Origin: Amphirosellinia nigrospora
Taxonomy: Eukaryota; Ascomycota; Sordariomycetes; Xylariales; Xylariaceae
DNA length: 64,000 nucleotides
Assembly (NCBI GenBank): GCA_004123355.1
Contig: SCHM01000003.1
Location: forward strand, 4,669,058-4,733,057
Reading direction: 5' to 3'
The translations under genes were made by a program, and so were the position numbers. The notes under the pieces were generated by a model that was not told where the DNA came from, did no database searches, and saw only the letters and a program-made list of their open reading frames with translations. Numbering within the stretch: position 1 is the stretch's first letter; every line of letters starts with the position of its first letter. Shown here piece by piece: positions 24,276 to 36,136 of the stretch.

Positions 24276-24536
24276 ATGCCGTTCCTCACATCTACCACCT
24301 CGTCATCTACGCACCAACCAGCTCCTACGTCGGACTCGGAGCCGAACATCAATCCATCGGCATCGGAGCAATCGCAAGCAGGGAACTCAACCTCTAGTGC
24401 GACAGGCGCTGGTGTAAACACGGGTGCAGGGACTACTCGTGAGAAGACGGAAGCTGAGATCGAGGCCGACGCTTGTATGAAGAGGCCATGGAGGAGGAAT
24501 ATGCCAAGCGTGAGGGAGGTGCCTGATCTAGCTCAA
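24276..24536 (+). CDS. small conserved fungal protein of unknown function
   Basis: Begins MPFLTSTTSSS, runs through a Ser/Thr/Pro/Gly-rich disordered segment, and ends in a charged helix, TEAEIEAD then RLYEEAMEEEYAKREGGA. I recognise this C-terminal helix as recurring in short uncharacterised ascomycete proteins, from memory and without a search. As printed, the frame continues past it to 24572; restoring register needs one base near 24470 (CC read as C), which places the stop at 24534. No signal peptide, membrane segment or catalytic motif. Function unknown. An upstream in-frame ATG at 24123 is possible, but the serine-rich start fits better. Confidence 0.6.
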
Positions 24537-27500
24537 GACCTGCCTCTGCCCGACCCAATCGCGGAGCGGTGATACTACCCTCATTATGTTCGAGACAGCT
24601 TCTGGTTTTGCTCCGATGGAAAATGGGCTACTACCTCATTGTTCCGGCTACTTGAGACGCGTCATCGTTATAGTTACCGGGCATTGAGTCCAGCATACTC
24701 TACTCTATATCTTCAGACATACACTTCAGAGACACTCTAATTCAGCAAAAGAACCCGACATGACATGGATGCCTTATGATGACGGTGATATGGCAAGCAT
24801 ACAATCAGGAACGAGTAAACAGAGGTATCCTAAACTTCGTAAGCTGCCCAAAACATGGCAATGAAAGAAAAGAGGCCGGACGTCAAGCTGGCGGTCTAGG
24901 CTACCAATTATTGGTACGTATGAATGCAGTCACGAATCCTATATACTTGGCTGGAAGATTAGATCATGCCCCCTGCGCTTAGTCTGCTTGGACATCTCAT
25001 TTATGGACTAGCGCTCCGGGAATAGGGATTCAATCATCATGCAGCCGGTCAGCAGGCGTCGACTTCATTCTTGGACGAATACTGGCTGATTCAACCTCCA
25101 GTAGGCATGTCGGAAAGAGAAGCAGGTTACGCACCCTGCCCGTGTATGCCATCCTATCTCAAGTTCCACTACCCGCCTTTGCAGGCTGCTACAGGTCTGG
25201 ATAAAATAGATCCAGAATTTATCAGTTATGCGTACATGTAGTAATGGGAAGCGCGGAAACTGTATATATGACTTATCTCATGTGCTATGTTTGTTACTAT
25301 ATGCCCCTTACAACATCAATACCACATCAATGGCCAAAAAAACTAATACAGATAAGGTGTTAAAGCACGTATATGGTAGAAAGCTGGATTAGCAAACCCT
25401 GTTTGTGCATATATGTAAGGCGGCGCGGCACCGTATCACATCCGGAGGATCTATACCTAACCCAAACCCCTGGAATCACACCAAGTTAAGGATCGGACGC
25501 TTTAAGAATCACAAATGTTCTATCTTCTATGCTGTTATGAGGAATCGGGCGCTAGCACAGAAGAACCGAGTAATTCCCCTCTCAATTTTAACAGTGATGT
25601 CGAAAGTATAAGCTTGTATCTACTTGAATGCCCAGGTTGGGCTCGAATGACATTGTTCCATGCCCCCGCAATCCAGACGGTTTGTAAGATTCTTTAACTT
25701 GGTGGGAAGTGTGCCGAATTGAAGTATCACAGCAGAGAAGGTGGTTGGGACGATACTATGAGCGGTATTATGAATGACAGGGTGCTCGTGGATATCTCAC
25801 GGACGTTCGGAGAACAAGGCGTGATAGTGGCACAATGCTGTCGTGTTACCCCCAGTCTCATAAGCATTTGCTACTAAATCATTGCCAAGCGTATATGGAC
25901 TCATATGTAGGGGAGACAGTTTGCCAGGGAAGGAGATAGGATCAAGCCAAAGTAGACTTATCCTGCCGATAAGAGGACTACTAGGATTGTGACCAATATT
26001 GTTGCCAAAGAGCTTCATAGTACTATGCCTCAACGCTCACTTGCAGGATCTAGACAAGCCAGGACCAGACCCAACATCAAACCAAACAGACCCGTGTTTA
26101 GGCATATTGGTCGTTGATTACTACTGCGCTTGAATTTCGGCACACCATTGTAGGAGAAGCCAACCTTCACTGCAACCTGAGTGTATCGATTTCATGGACT
26201 AATCACCAGGCTCGACGTTAGGGCAATCTGCAAGACGTTTTCCGGGTTCGCGCGACGGCCGGAGACTACCGATGCATATTGGCATCTGAGAGTTCATAGG
26301 ACGAAACAGGACTGGTATCATACTCCCACTTTTGCCCACCTTATCAATGAGCTGGGACTGGCCTTTGACCGAATATGAGGCTCGCTATCTCACCATCAGT
26401 CCGCGCACCGCTTTTTCAGAAGGCGAAACCCTATCCATTGCTACCTTGATATATTGCATCGGCCGTTATATTGGCGGTCTCGTGATACGGTTCATCCAAT
26501 CCTCGCCGCCCACGAAGTCGCCAACCGGCAACGACGTCTCATGCCCAAACCAAATATCTTGCGGCTCCGCGTGCTTATTACCCCTTACCTTACCCTTAAG
26601 ATTGCCGTGAATCTTGTGTCATATCGGCCGATACGCTGCAACTCGCAGCAGGGGTGTTGAATGAGTTCTTACTGGTTTCAATCTGTGTCGAGACTTTGTG
26701 GAGGTGTCGGTTGACCGGCATGCCAGAACGAGTATACCGTGACATAGTCAGTTCGCCGCCATCAAATAATATGTACGATGATGTTGTCGTCGGTTCATTC
26801 GTCTCATAGAAGAAATAAGTGCCGCACATGAAGGCTGTCGCAGTAAGGTATGTGGAGCAGATACCACCACATTAACGTTGATGTATTATGTCGGTGATCG
26901 ACACCACACCTTTACATGGCCGGCCTGACTCCTTAGATGTCTGACCCAAAAAGTTGCGTAATACGGTTCTGAGTATATATCACGCGGGATAATATGCATG
27001 ACTTTTCTAGAACGCTGCTTCTGTTGGCGAAAGGCATATGTATATTATGACATAGATACCCCCTAAAGAACATACTTATCCAATCGTAACCAAATTGGCC
27101 GTCTGGAATGAGTCCCCCCGATTCGGGCGATTTGTGTATGACTTCTACAATCCTACCAACACCAAGTATCTCTCCTCCTGTCGTTTTGCCCTCGTAACTT
27201 TCTATTTTCCTTACCCACGTCCGTGGCCGCTCTAAACTGTCATCAGTCAAAACCCAACCAACTACAGGCGTTTCGGATATGGTTCTATACGGCCTTGGCT
27301 TGGGTTGTCTTGATGACGAACTATTGCATAAACACCCTACAACATATCACTCATATGTGAACGCCATTTTACGTGCCCGATGCGGCCTGACGACCCTTGC
27401 GTCTGTAAGATTTCCAATTGTAGTAGTTTGGGACTTGATGCAGAGCAGACCGCTCCTACCGCGGTTATCGAAACCAGTTGTCATGTTCTGAGGACCGGCT

Positions 27501-27837
27501 TATCATCGAAACTATCTCCAGCGCCACTGGCCGCTAATGGATTCTATCTGGAAAAGAAAATCTATATACCGTCATTGGCGTCTTCAACCAGTCTACTTGG
27601 AGGCATTCTCTCCCATCACCTTCCCATTTGGGTGAGCAGTCAGTCACATCTCTTGTGCAACTTTTGATACATTCAGGGAGCCGCATGTTAGTTATCAAGT
27701 GGGAACCTTCCCTCTTCTACGAGGGGTGAGGCATCCTAGTCACTGGTTCTACTGCTCTCGAATCGTCATCACGATATTCCACATATCAGTTGCTGGAGAG
27801 CTAGCTATACGAACGGCCTTCCAAGTAATTCCTTGCA
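24537..27837. other. gene-poor region with unrecognised open stretches
   Basis: About 3.3 kb. Short frames at 25405-25611, 26181-26378, 26332-26610 (all plus) and 26933-27250 (minus) are open. The minus-strand product has a plausible-looking run (GEILGVGRIVEVIHKS), but none belongs to a family I recognise and none extends across a sensible intron. The composition is ordinary, without the A+T bias of the window end. Possibly remnants of decayed genes. Confidence 0.45.
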
Positions 27838-28976
27838 ATGACACCACACGTCGAAGTTCCATCTCTGGCAGGAAGCTTTGCCAACGAAGTGGCTAAGTTA
27901 TCCATAACCCCGAATGCGCCTTCAACTTTTGATAAAGGTAAGTTGAAAGAGTTCAATCCCGTATATCTAAACTAGCGCTTATCGAAGCAGTGGGGGCAGA
28001 AGACAGCATCAGCATTAGCCGGCCCCTGATTCCCGGTGTTTATGTACCAACTCTTTGTTTTTTCGACCCCGAAACGGAGGACATTGACACCGATACCATC
28101 GCTCGTCACACAGTAAGACTCGCGCAGGCTGGTGTCACTGGCATCGCAACTCAGGGTTCGAATGGCGAAGCCGTTCACCTCACGCACAGGGAGCGCGATC
28201 TGGTGACGGCAACCACTCGTTCCGCGCTAGATGCCGCCGGCTTCTCTCATGTCCCGGTGATAGTCGGATGCGGTGCTCAGAGCGTCCGTGAAACGATCGA
28301 GCTTTGTTGTGAGGCATCAGAAGCAGGGGGTGATTATGCGCTCATATTACCCCTCATACTACGCCACCTTGTTCGCGCCGTCTTCTGAGACGGTTATCAG
28401 ATACTTCACAGAGGTGGCCACGCCTCCCCCATTCCTATCATCATCTATAATTACCCCGGGGCCGTCAATGGGATGGACCTATCCTCGGATACAATCTTGA
28501 CTTTGTCACAGCACCCCCGAATCGTTGGCGTTAAACTGACCTGTGGTAATACGGGCAAACTCAACCGCGTCGCCGCCACGATGAGGAAGAGTGCCACCAA
28601 AAACACCTCTGACCCGCAGCGTCCCGACTTCTTAGTCCTCGCGGGCTCTGCAGACTTCACAATCCAGTCTCTCATCGCCGGGGGCCACGGGATTCTGGCG
28701 GGACTAGCAAACATCGCACCAAGAGCGTGTTTAAGGACAATTGAGCTCTACAAGGAGGGCAAGATAGCAGAAGCACAGAAAACGCAGGAAGTCGTGTCGC
28801 AAGGGGACTGGACCGCGATCCAGGGCGGCGTTGTCGGCGTCAAGTCGGGTCTCCAATCATGGATGGGATACGGCGGGTTCACTCGGAGCCCCCTACCCAG
28901 GCCGACTAGCGAGCAATCCAAAGCATGGAAAGAGGGGTACAGAGACTTGATAGCACTAGAGAAGACGCTGTTGTGA
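27838..28976 (+). CDS. DapA-superfamily aldolase (dihydrodipicolinate synthase/4-hydroxy-2-oxoglutarate aldolase-like)
   Basis: Class I (Schiff-base) aldolase of the N-acetylneuraminate lyase superfamily. Fungi make lysine by the aminoadipate route, so a catabolic 2-keto acid aldolase role is more likely than lysine synthesis. Exon 1 (27838-27937) starts MTPHVEVPSLAGSF; a 53-nt intron follows; exon 2 begins at 27991. Visible motifs: GVYVPTLCFFD, GVTGIATQGSNGEAVHL (substrate loop), PVIVGCGAQSVRET, YNYPGAVNGMDL (catalytic Tyr), IVGVKLTCGN (Schiff-base Lys) and FLVLAGSADFTIQSL. The frame breaks at about 28352-28355 in a C run before SYYATLF, and at about 28417 before SPIPIIIYNYP. Length near 320-340 residues fits the family. 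Substrate cannot be told from sequence. Confidence 0.85.
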
Positions 28977-30541
28977 CAGGCTGTGGCTGTCGAGGAGGGA
29001 TGACAAGGGCTGCCACGTTCCATTCGTAGGGAGGTCGCCGTACCCCACGGGTCTTTGGAGTATCGATTGGCGGTTTTTTGATCATGCGATGTCAACCCGG
29101 CATATGTGAGGTGACAATGGCGGTATACGGGCTAGAGTCGTGGAACGGGCCTAAAATATCTCGTAGACCTTGTCCAGGTTGAAATTCACGTACGTGGCAA
29201 CGGTGTGAGACTGAGCATGATAAGATCACGCATACTCTTGTCGTCATTGTTACGATGAAGACATGGAGGTCTATGAGCTTAACTAGGAACGCGTGCATGC
29301 TATGCAAGGTCTCCTAGGAATTCCTTTCGTACTCTGGCTTACTCTCTAGAGTGACCAGCCACGCCATGATTCCCGTCTACCAAACTAGCACAGTCCGCTT
29401 TCGTTGCGTCATGTCGTATCACCAGCTGTTTCTGGCAGGCATATAGCATCCATATTAGTAGTAATAAAAGGGGCTAGATTCGGACCGCACCAAATAAAAC
29501 TAAATACATCGATCTGTTAAGGCGTGTAAATAGGGTCTCGACAGCTATCTCGCAATTAACCTCGATGAAGTCGTTTTACTGCACTGTTGTTACCCGTATT
29601 AAACTAGCTACCAGGCTGCGAGGGATTTTGTTCCGTGTATCAAAGCTCCTAACATCTTCGAGCAGATCTGATGTGGAAATTCAAAATGGGGCAGGTCCTT
29701 AACCAAAATCATCAACACGAGATACACAGCATCATGCGTTATTACTATAGGTTACACGGCATGCCGCTGTCGCTCAAAACAGTTGCAAAGCTACGACTTG
29801 TGCTTCTTGCAAATAGGGCCCTCGTGGTTCTCTTGTAATCGACTGGCTGCGGTATGCCGCCCGCCGGTGACAGCAGCTTACCTCCCATGAGGACTGCGAC
29901 TTGCTGCGAGCGGGTGCTCCCGTTGGTGAAACGCCTCTATCAATTAGTCGCACAAGCCCATGCGGGAGCTTTCACATCACACTCCCGTCGATCGCTCCCG
30001 TCATTTTTCGGAAAGTGTACAATGCCGCGGATGTCAAATCGCTTTGTCGGTGAGAGCGGCGCGTTTGTGTAAAGCGGACGTCCACTCAGCGTCTTCTGAG
30101 ACTTAGCTCACCACCATGGGGCACACAATTGGGGCCTGCGTCGGTACACTTGGAGAGATACGAGATACTAATGGCACTACATTAGCATTTCTTGATAACA
30201 CAACGTATCTACCGTTTCCTGGCTTATCATAGATATTACACTAGGACGCGGATTCACCGTGAGACGAACCTAGCTCTTTCCAAAGACGGGTTTCTCTCGG
30301 CAAAAAAAGACGAAAAGGAATCATGCGGGGAATTTGAAATCAAAGGGATTGCGAGGACGAACTGGCCTCATGCATTTTATGGTTAATAGTAGATTTCCTA
30401 AGCTAGTTTGTGTGTTCGACGCGCCAATGCCAAATCTATAAAAAGCTTTGGGAGGATTATATTTATCCCTATGCACCCTAAATGCCCCTTTCCTTGTCAA
30501 TCTGTTTCTAAATAATCGATCATCACTTATTTGACTGTCTC
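28977..30541. other. intergenic aldolase-tyrosinase
   Basis: About 1.6 kb without a supported gene. Frames at 29092-29307 (minus) and 29854-30072 (plus) are unrecognised. The last 100 bases contain CTATAAAAAGC at about 30436, a good TATA-like element roughly 100 bases upstream of the tyrosinase start. Confidence 0.5.
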
Positions 30542-32864
30542 ATGATGCTGCTTGAAACTCGCACCGGCGCTCTATACCTTGCTATTGCCACGAATGTTGG
30601 TCGAGCGAATGCGCAAACTGGGCCGGTTCCAGTCATTGGAATGACAACAGGGATCGACGAGGCCACAGGAAAGCTACCCCTACGGATGAACATCGACACG
30701 TTAGAGCAGGAAGGGGGTCCAATGTGGTACAACCCTCTTCTCCAAATCTCAAACTTGGCTATCAAATTTCTTACGTAGCGTATAGGGATCTTCTTATTCG
30801 TGGTCTCGATGCGTTACAACACAAGGCAGAAGATGATGAGCGATCTCATTTCGCAATGGCGGGTAATTCCTAGAGCCCAGTGATGAGCGTCGACTAGAGA
30901 TCTAATTCTGACGTCCATAGGCATACATGGGATGCCTTATGCCCCTTACAACGGCGTTGGGCCCGTTCCTGGAGGTTCACAGGGGGGATATTGTCCGCAC
31001 CAAGTAGTACTCCTATTTTAGTCAATCCCTCTGTGTTCAGGTTTGAGAACTTATGCTAAGACGAAAGAATTAGTCGCCTCAGCTGATTCCGTGGCACCGT
31101 GCTTTTCTTGTTCTCTATGAGGTAGGGAAAAGGTGAAATATGCCAAATCGATGTCACTGACATGGAGTTACAAGCAAACCCTCGGGGACGAGGTCCAGCG
31201 TCTAGCTTTGGAGTATACCAACGAAGACGAGTCCGCTTACCTCGAGGCCGCAGAAAAGTTGCGACTTCCGTACTGGGACTGGGCACGCAATGCAACTCTT
31301 CCGCACTCTAGCACGCAGGAGAATATTACAGTGAACGGCCCTAATGGCGAGATAAGTCTCCATAACCCCTTATACAGCTATCGGTGGCAAACGTACCCCC
31401 TGAACGAAACTCAGTTCCCAGGACAAGGCGAAATGGGTCCCGAGACAACACGCCACGGGGGCGGAAATGATTTGACGAACTTCATCAAAGATTCGGTAGT
31501 TAGTATCGGCAAAGGAAAATCTTTTAGAAATCGAGGTGGTTCTCTAATACTGTCTAGTATCGCACATTTTCCTCCGCGACGACGTACGACGAGATGGCAT
31601 CAATGGCAGGCTCTGGATCAAGCTTCGAGTCACCTCATAATGCGATCCATAATTCTGTGGGGGATCATTTTTAAGTTTGGACTTGACTTCATTCGACGCT
31701 TTATTGTAAGTTTATGACGCCGTCCAGTAGAAGGCTACAATATTCATTTGTATGGTGTAGTTTGCTCCACCACTGCAATCTCGATCGACTGGCGGCCATG
31801 TGGACAGCGTCCCATCATGATACATTGCAGGCCGAACCCTTTACTAGTCAGGGACTATATGCAACAGCTCTAGGCCAGATAATCACTGCGGATAGCCCAC
31901 TAAAACCGTTTTATCAAGTAAGTGTGCACTGGAGCGATATCATTGGGTGGGATGTGTATCTCTTCGAACTTTTTATCTGTGTACTAGAGAAGCTAAGTTT
32001 GTAAAACGAAGGCCAATGGGAGAACATTCCACACAGGTAGGACAGTGGCAACGACTGAAGCCTTCGGTTACACATATCCCGATATGCCAGGCGATGGCCA
32101 AGACCGGAAAGGGGTTGTTTCCCATATCAATAGGTCAGTCATTAGTCGTTTATCCCCTTTCGATATGTCTCGGAGGCGCGAATTGCCTTAGCAGGCATAT
32201 TGTTCTTTTATGGTTTCGGCAAGCTGCTGAAGCCGAGGGCAATTATTACCTTGAGCAGAAATTATTGACCCTAGTATCATGTATAAGATTGTACGGAAAT
32301 CTCTCTCCGACAGAAAACCGGGCAGTTGCTTCCACATCAAAGCGTGAATGGTTTGTCGAAATCCGAGTTGACCGGGCGGATTTGCCGCAGCCGTGTAACA
32401 TCGATATGTACCTTGGGGACTGCTTTGTTGGTCGAACTTCGCTTCTTAGTATGCCGAAGACAGGTATAGCACATGACGAACTGCCACTCTTCCGAGCTGT
32501 GAAGTGTCTTCACGTCGACGATAACGAGCCCGGAGGAGTTGAAAGGAAGCTTAGGAGTGACCTACGTGTTGAGGTGACTCAGGTATGTGGTGACCAACTC
32601 GACGTCATATTGGAGTCATTGAGCCGAGAGGGATATATGTACTGGCATTCATTGCTTATCAACGCTAACACGGCCGTCTCTGGCGAACAGGGCCGCACTA
32701 CGCTCGATCCTAGAGAGATACCGAGCCTAATAGTTAATGTGGTCGGTGAAGACGTCGCTCCACCGAGTAGCGAGTTTGATTTCCCTTCATACAGTAATAG
32801 AACCGCAGTGACGGTTATTATCAATGAGCATACGAAGTCGAATGCAAGTACGGGTCGTACTTGA
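30542..32864 (+). CDS. tyrosinase (type-3 copper monophenol oxidase), badly frame-broken
   Basis: Oxidises phenols to quinones, usually for pigment formation. N-terminus MMLLETRTGALYLAI precedes GPVPVIGMTTG and PLRMNIDTLEQEGGPMW. Copper-A pieces follow: HGMPYAPYNGVGPVPGG, YCPH, and PWHRAFLVLYE near 31,090-31,120. Then RLPYWDWARNATLP, a standard tyrosinase motif. Copper-B pieces are SPHNAIHNSVG (about 31,620) and LHHCNLDRLAAMW (about 31,760). The C-terminal part has FGYTYPDMPGDGQ and EWFVEIRVDRADLPQPCNIDMYLGD, a family C-terminal domain that normally blocks the active site until cleaved. Introns fit at about 30,860-30,920 and 31,919-32,035. There are at least four frame changes, more than in most neighbours, so this may be both error-affected and genuinely decayed. 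Confidence 0.75.
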
Positions 32865-33724
32865 ACGACACGGTCTTGAACGGCGGGTTCATCAACCACA
32901 GTAGCAGATAGACGGTATGGTTATTTAGAGGTGAATATGGTCTTGGCTCTGCAAATACATGCCGTGGTTAACTTTCTTTACACTTGACAGCGTGTAGCCT
33001 GTAGATACTGTGATCCATCTGCTAGACCATTAGTTGAATAGCATGCTTTGGTGGCCTTACTGGTCTCAGCTTCTGTGTAGACGTAACCGCATGTAGGTTA
33101 TCAGTTATCAAAGCCATGTGGTAGGGTGCCCGGGAGCAATAGGACACCCGAATACGGGCATTCCCGTATAGCTCGAGAGACTAATAGTATGTGGGCTCTG
33201 AAGCTGTCATCATGATGCGAACAAATGTGGCGTAGACACTCCTAGCATGCTAACGTATACCAATAGCAAGGGAGCCGTCTTGAAGGGAATAATACCCCGT
33301 TCGCAAAATGTCCCATATTCGGTCGTCTTTGTTGGGGAATGTTGATTCGGAGGAGACTAATAGAAACCAGTCTAGTGTTTTAATGTTCACTTTAAACACC
33401 CTAAAAAGCTTATCTACTCGATGTTGATTGTTGTCCCTTGTGCGCCTTCTTAGAGAGAGACCTCGGTCACCTCTGCATCATGTGTTTGGTTCAGTGACAA
33501 CTTATTCAAGCCAACCATGACGACATGGTCAAATCTCGATGCAAACAACAACGTTGCGGCCGAAGCAGAGAAGTGACATGACTAACCTTACTTAGTCAAG
33601 ACTGTTGGAAACTCGTTAAAGTTCTGGGGATTTTCAGGGTCCAGCAGGCATGTCCAACGGCCGCCACAGGGTTTAGCGGGATACAGTGGACTGCCATGCT
33701 CTAACTAGACTGTGTAGTGCTGCG

Positions 33725-33745
33725 TTCGCGAAATTCGCGAAATTC
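33725..33745. repeat. tandem TTCGCGAAA palindromic unit
   Basis: Two adjoining copies of TTCGCGAAA followed by TTC. Each contains the palindrome TTCGCGAA. Could be a paired transcription-factor site or chance; no gene starts nearby. Confidence 0.5.
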
Positions 33746-34092
33746 ACTCGTGCTCCGCTGGCGCTCGGTTGCGACTGCCATGGGATCCTTGGACGGGAAA
33801 CACGCAGTGTTTCGGCACGGTTCCCTGCCTAGGTAGACCCTGACTCGGTGACAGGGTGTAGGTCCAGTGCAATATTCTTCGACGGGCACAACACCACCTA
33901 TTCCCTGCTGTTTTGTGGCGGTAAACCCCCACAACCCGCTAACAATCCCTTTCCCCAAAACCTTTATTACACGACAACACCTCCCTACACCGAGCACGTA
34001 TGTTGTCGTCTCTATAGGGATTCTTCTCTTCCCAGCTACTAATAACTAGTGCAGCAACCGACCCATCATAGGTTCTGGATTGGATGAACCAC

Positions 34093-34108
34093 GCTGTTAC
34101 TAGACAGC
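34093..34108. repeat. 16-bp imperfect palindrome, copy 1 of direct repeat
   Basis: GCTGTTACTAGACAGC occurs here and again, identical, at 34254-34269. The unit is a 5-bp inverted repeat (GCTGT/ACAGC) around a 6-bp centre. This copy lies inside a longer imperfect palindrome, 34083-34119, with GATGAA/TTCATC outer arms. Confidence 0.7.
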
Positions 34109-34253
34109 TCGGATTCATCAAAGACAGAGGTTTCACGTCGCTCATGACTTTCATGTCTGCTCTACCGTATCGACGGGGTGCTCACCAGTCGTATTTAAGT
34201 CAGACAACTCGATGCTTTTCTTTTGATTTGAGATAGTCTTTTGTGTCGCCAGT

Positions 34254-34269
34254 GCTGTTACTAGACAGC
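34254..34269. repeat. 16-bp imperfect palindrome, copy 2 of direct repeat
   Basis: Identical to 34093-34108, 161 bases downstream and in the same orientation. The flanks differ from copy 1 (no GATGAA/TTCATC arms). Each unit contains TGTTA, as at many copia-type LTR ends, but I see no matching LTR body. Confidence 0.7.
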
Positions 34270-34494
34270 CAAGAGGAGAAGGTGTACTTTTTAACCTGAA
34301 GGACGACAAGTGCATTTCGAAGTTGGTAGGCATTGTGAGCCAATATTACGCCGGGATTTCACTTCAAGCACAACCGACATAGGACAGCTCATGCCACGCA
34401 CCGACCCTTGGTGCCTAATAAATTATTCTCAGTACTGGCCCTTGGAGAATGTGCCTTGAACTTTATCAACGGTGGCGACATTGCTCATGCTGGG

Positions 34495-34778
34495 GTTTCC
34501 TAGGCCCGCAGACATGTCCCGAGCTCTTCAAGCGATGCCTAGGTCCCCGAGGTGAGTATCCCCTTGGCAGATATGCACGATGTTTATAGTGTGGAGGAAT
34601 ATTCCTGACGAACTGGTGCCTAGGTATGATAGACAAAAAGGTCGTCAAGTGGAACGAGGGCATGTGCAATGAATGCTGGGATAGGTTTCTCGAGGAAGCA
34701 CGCGAAATGGCGGAGGCTGAGTCTCAAACTGAAATAGACTCTCAGCGGAGCGATTCAGACAAGAGCCGTTGTACATGA
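34495..34778 (+). other. possible short Cys-rich gene fragment
   Basis: A short coding-like stretch: PQTCPELFKRCLGPRG, a good donor at about 34552 (GTGAGTATCC), a possible acceptor TAG at about 34624, then IDKKVVKWNEGMCNECWDRF and EEAREMAEAES, ending in TGA at 34776. The two CxnC-like Cys groups and the acidic tail recall small fungal proteins of unknown function, but no full gene can be assembled upstream. Confidence 0.3.
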
Positions 34779-35639
34779 GACCGGCAAACTATAGGTGGCC
34801 CAAGATACGCAGGGCGGATTTTCACTATCTTGACGAGATTAGATCTCGAACCGTGATAGTACCGGTATTCAACATTGATGAGTGGGAGGTCTAGGAACTA
34901 TGTGGGCCTCGCCTGAGGTACTTCCGAGGCAGAGATCTCGACATCTACCAGTCCATGGCGGAGTTTATGATGTGTTTGTGAATATGGCGTGGAGTTACTA
35001 AAGCCGGCAGGACCTACGGAAAGGTACACGGGCTATCACTACGGTCAACTTAAATGTGCTTCACAACGTGGTAACGTGTAATCCGGAGACTCCAAATACA
35101 AACGATAACATTAGTAGCGTTATCGTTTTTCAAAAGTCAGAGAAAGGAGAAGAGAGAAGACTTGAGAGCGATCCGAACTCTACAACATCAGACTGTGGTA
35201 TGTGTTTCGGGGTTTCGGGTTTCTAAATAATGCTATGGCGGAAAGGACGAGGACTACACACGGCTTTTATTCTTGTGGTGACGTGAGCTGATTATATGCC
35301 AAATGATGGTGATGTATCTAAAAGCATACTGTTTCGATAATCCTTTTGAATTTTCAGTTGCACATCTTTACAAGCACATCAACCTTGAAATCACACCTTT
35401 TAATTATGAAAACTTCAATTATGCTTCATTATCACGCTATGCCTAGGCTGTAATCGGTGCAGAATCTTATTACTATCTAGGTGCAGGGCGGCGTTACGTG
35501 GAACCGGAAACCTCTTTCTCCTGCTTTAGCTATGACCGCATTGGACGGTCTTGATTCTCCCTCGATGATATAGTATGATTATGGTAGGCAAGGAATACAA
35601 TTGTGCAGTTGCGTTTTGAGTATTAAAGACCACGAATAT

Positions 35640-35812
35640 AGCGAATTATAAGACCTATAATTCCTTTAAATATTTGGCTAACTGAAACCGAGGCTGAACG
35701 ACGACTCGTAGACGAATATGAGAGCTTCGCGAAAAAGTTAAGAGGTTATTTCGTTAGTGAGGAGGTCCAGCAGTTGGGTTCCCGCGTGATGGTATTCGAA
35801 GTACCTACTTAA
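35640..35812 (+). other. possible gene fragment without start
   Basis: An open frame of about 57 codons without ATG, containing TETEAERRLVDEYESFAKKL and EEVQQLGSRVMVFEVPT before TAA. The charged, helix-like composition looks coding-derived, unlike the surrounding DNA. No family recognised. Confidence 0.25.
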
Positions 35813-36136
35813 ATATATGACAATGCTTAGGTAGGCAGGATATAGAAACGACCATGAAAGCCCAGAGCAGGTGCTCTTAATGAAGAGTGTCACGTGCTTT
35901 CGAGACTATGGCGCGCTGCTTTAGCTAGCGGGAGTGTTTAGTGGGCACTGGCGCGTGACGTAACCCCTCAGCGACTCTACCCATTGCGTCGTCGCAAAGC
36001 ATCGGACTTCCCGATGCTTTCAGGCTGTATTTTATCATGACTCTTTCCAAAGTGCTTGGTGCGCACCATATCGCCTGCAATGCTTTTTTTATCCAGTCTA
36101 GCGCCTGTATTTGTCTTTTAATTATTTTAATTAATC

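Larger units (their letters stand above)
32865..36136. other. gene-poor region with gene fragments and short repeats
   Basis: About 3.3 kb. It holds a TTCGCGAAA tandem (33725-33742), a duplicated 16-bp palindromic element (34093 and 34254), and short coding-like fragments listed separately. Nothing forms a full gene. The final 60 bases before rad4 are A+T-rich. Confidence 0.5.
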
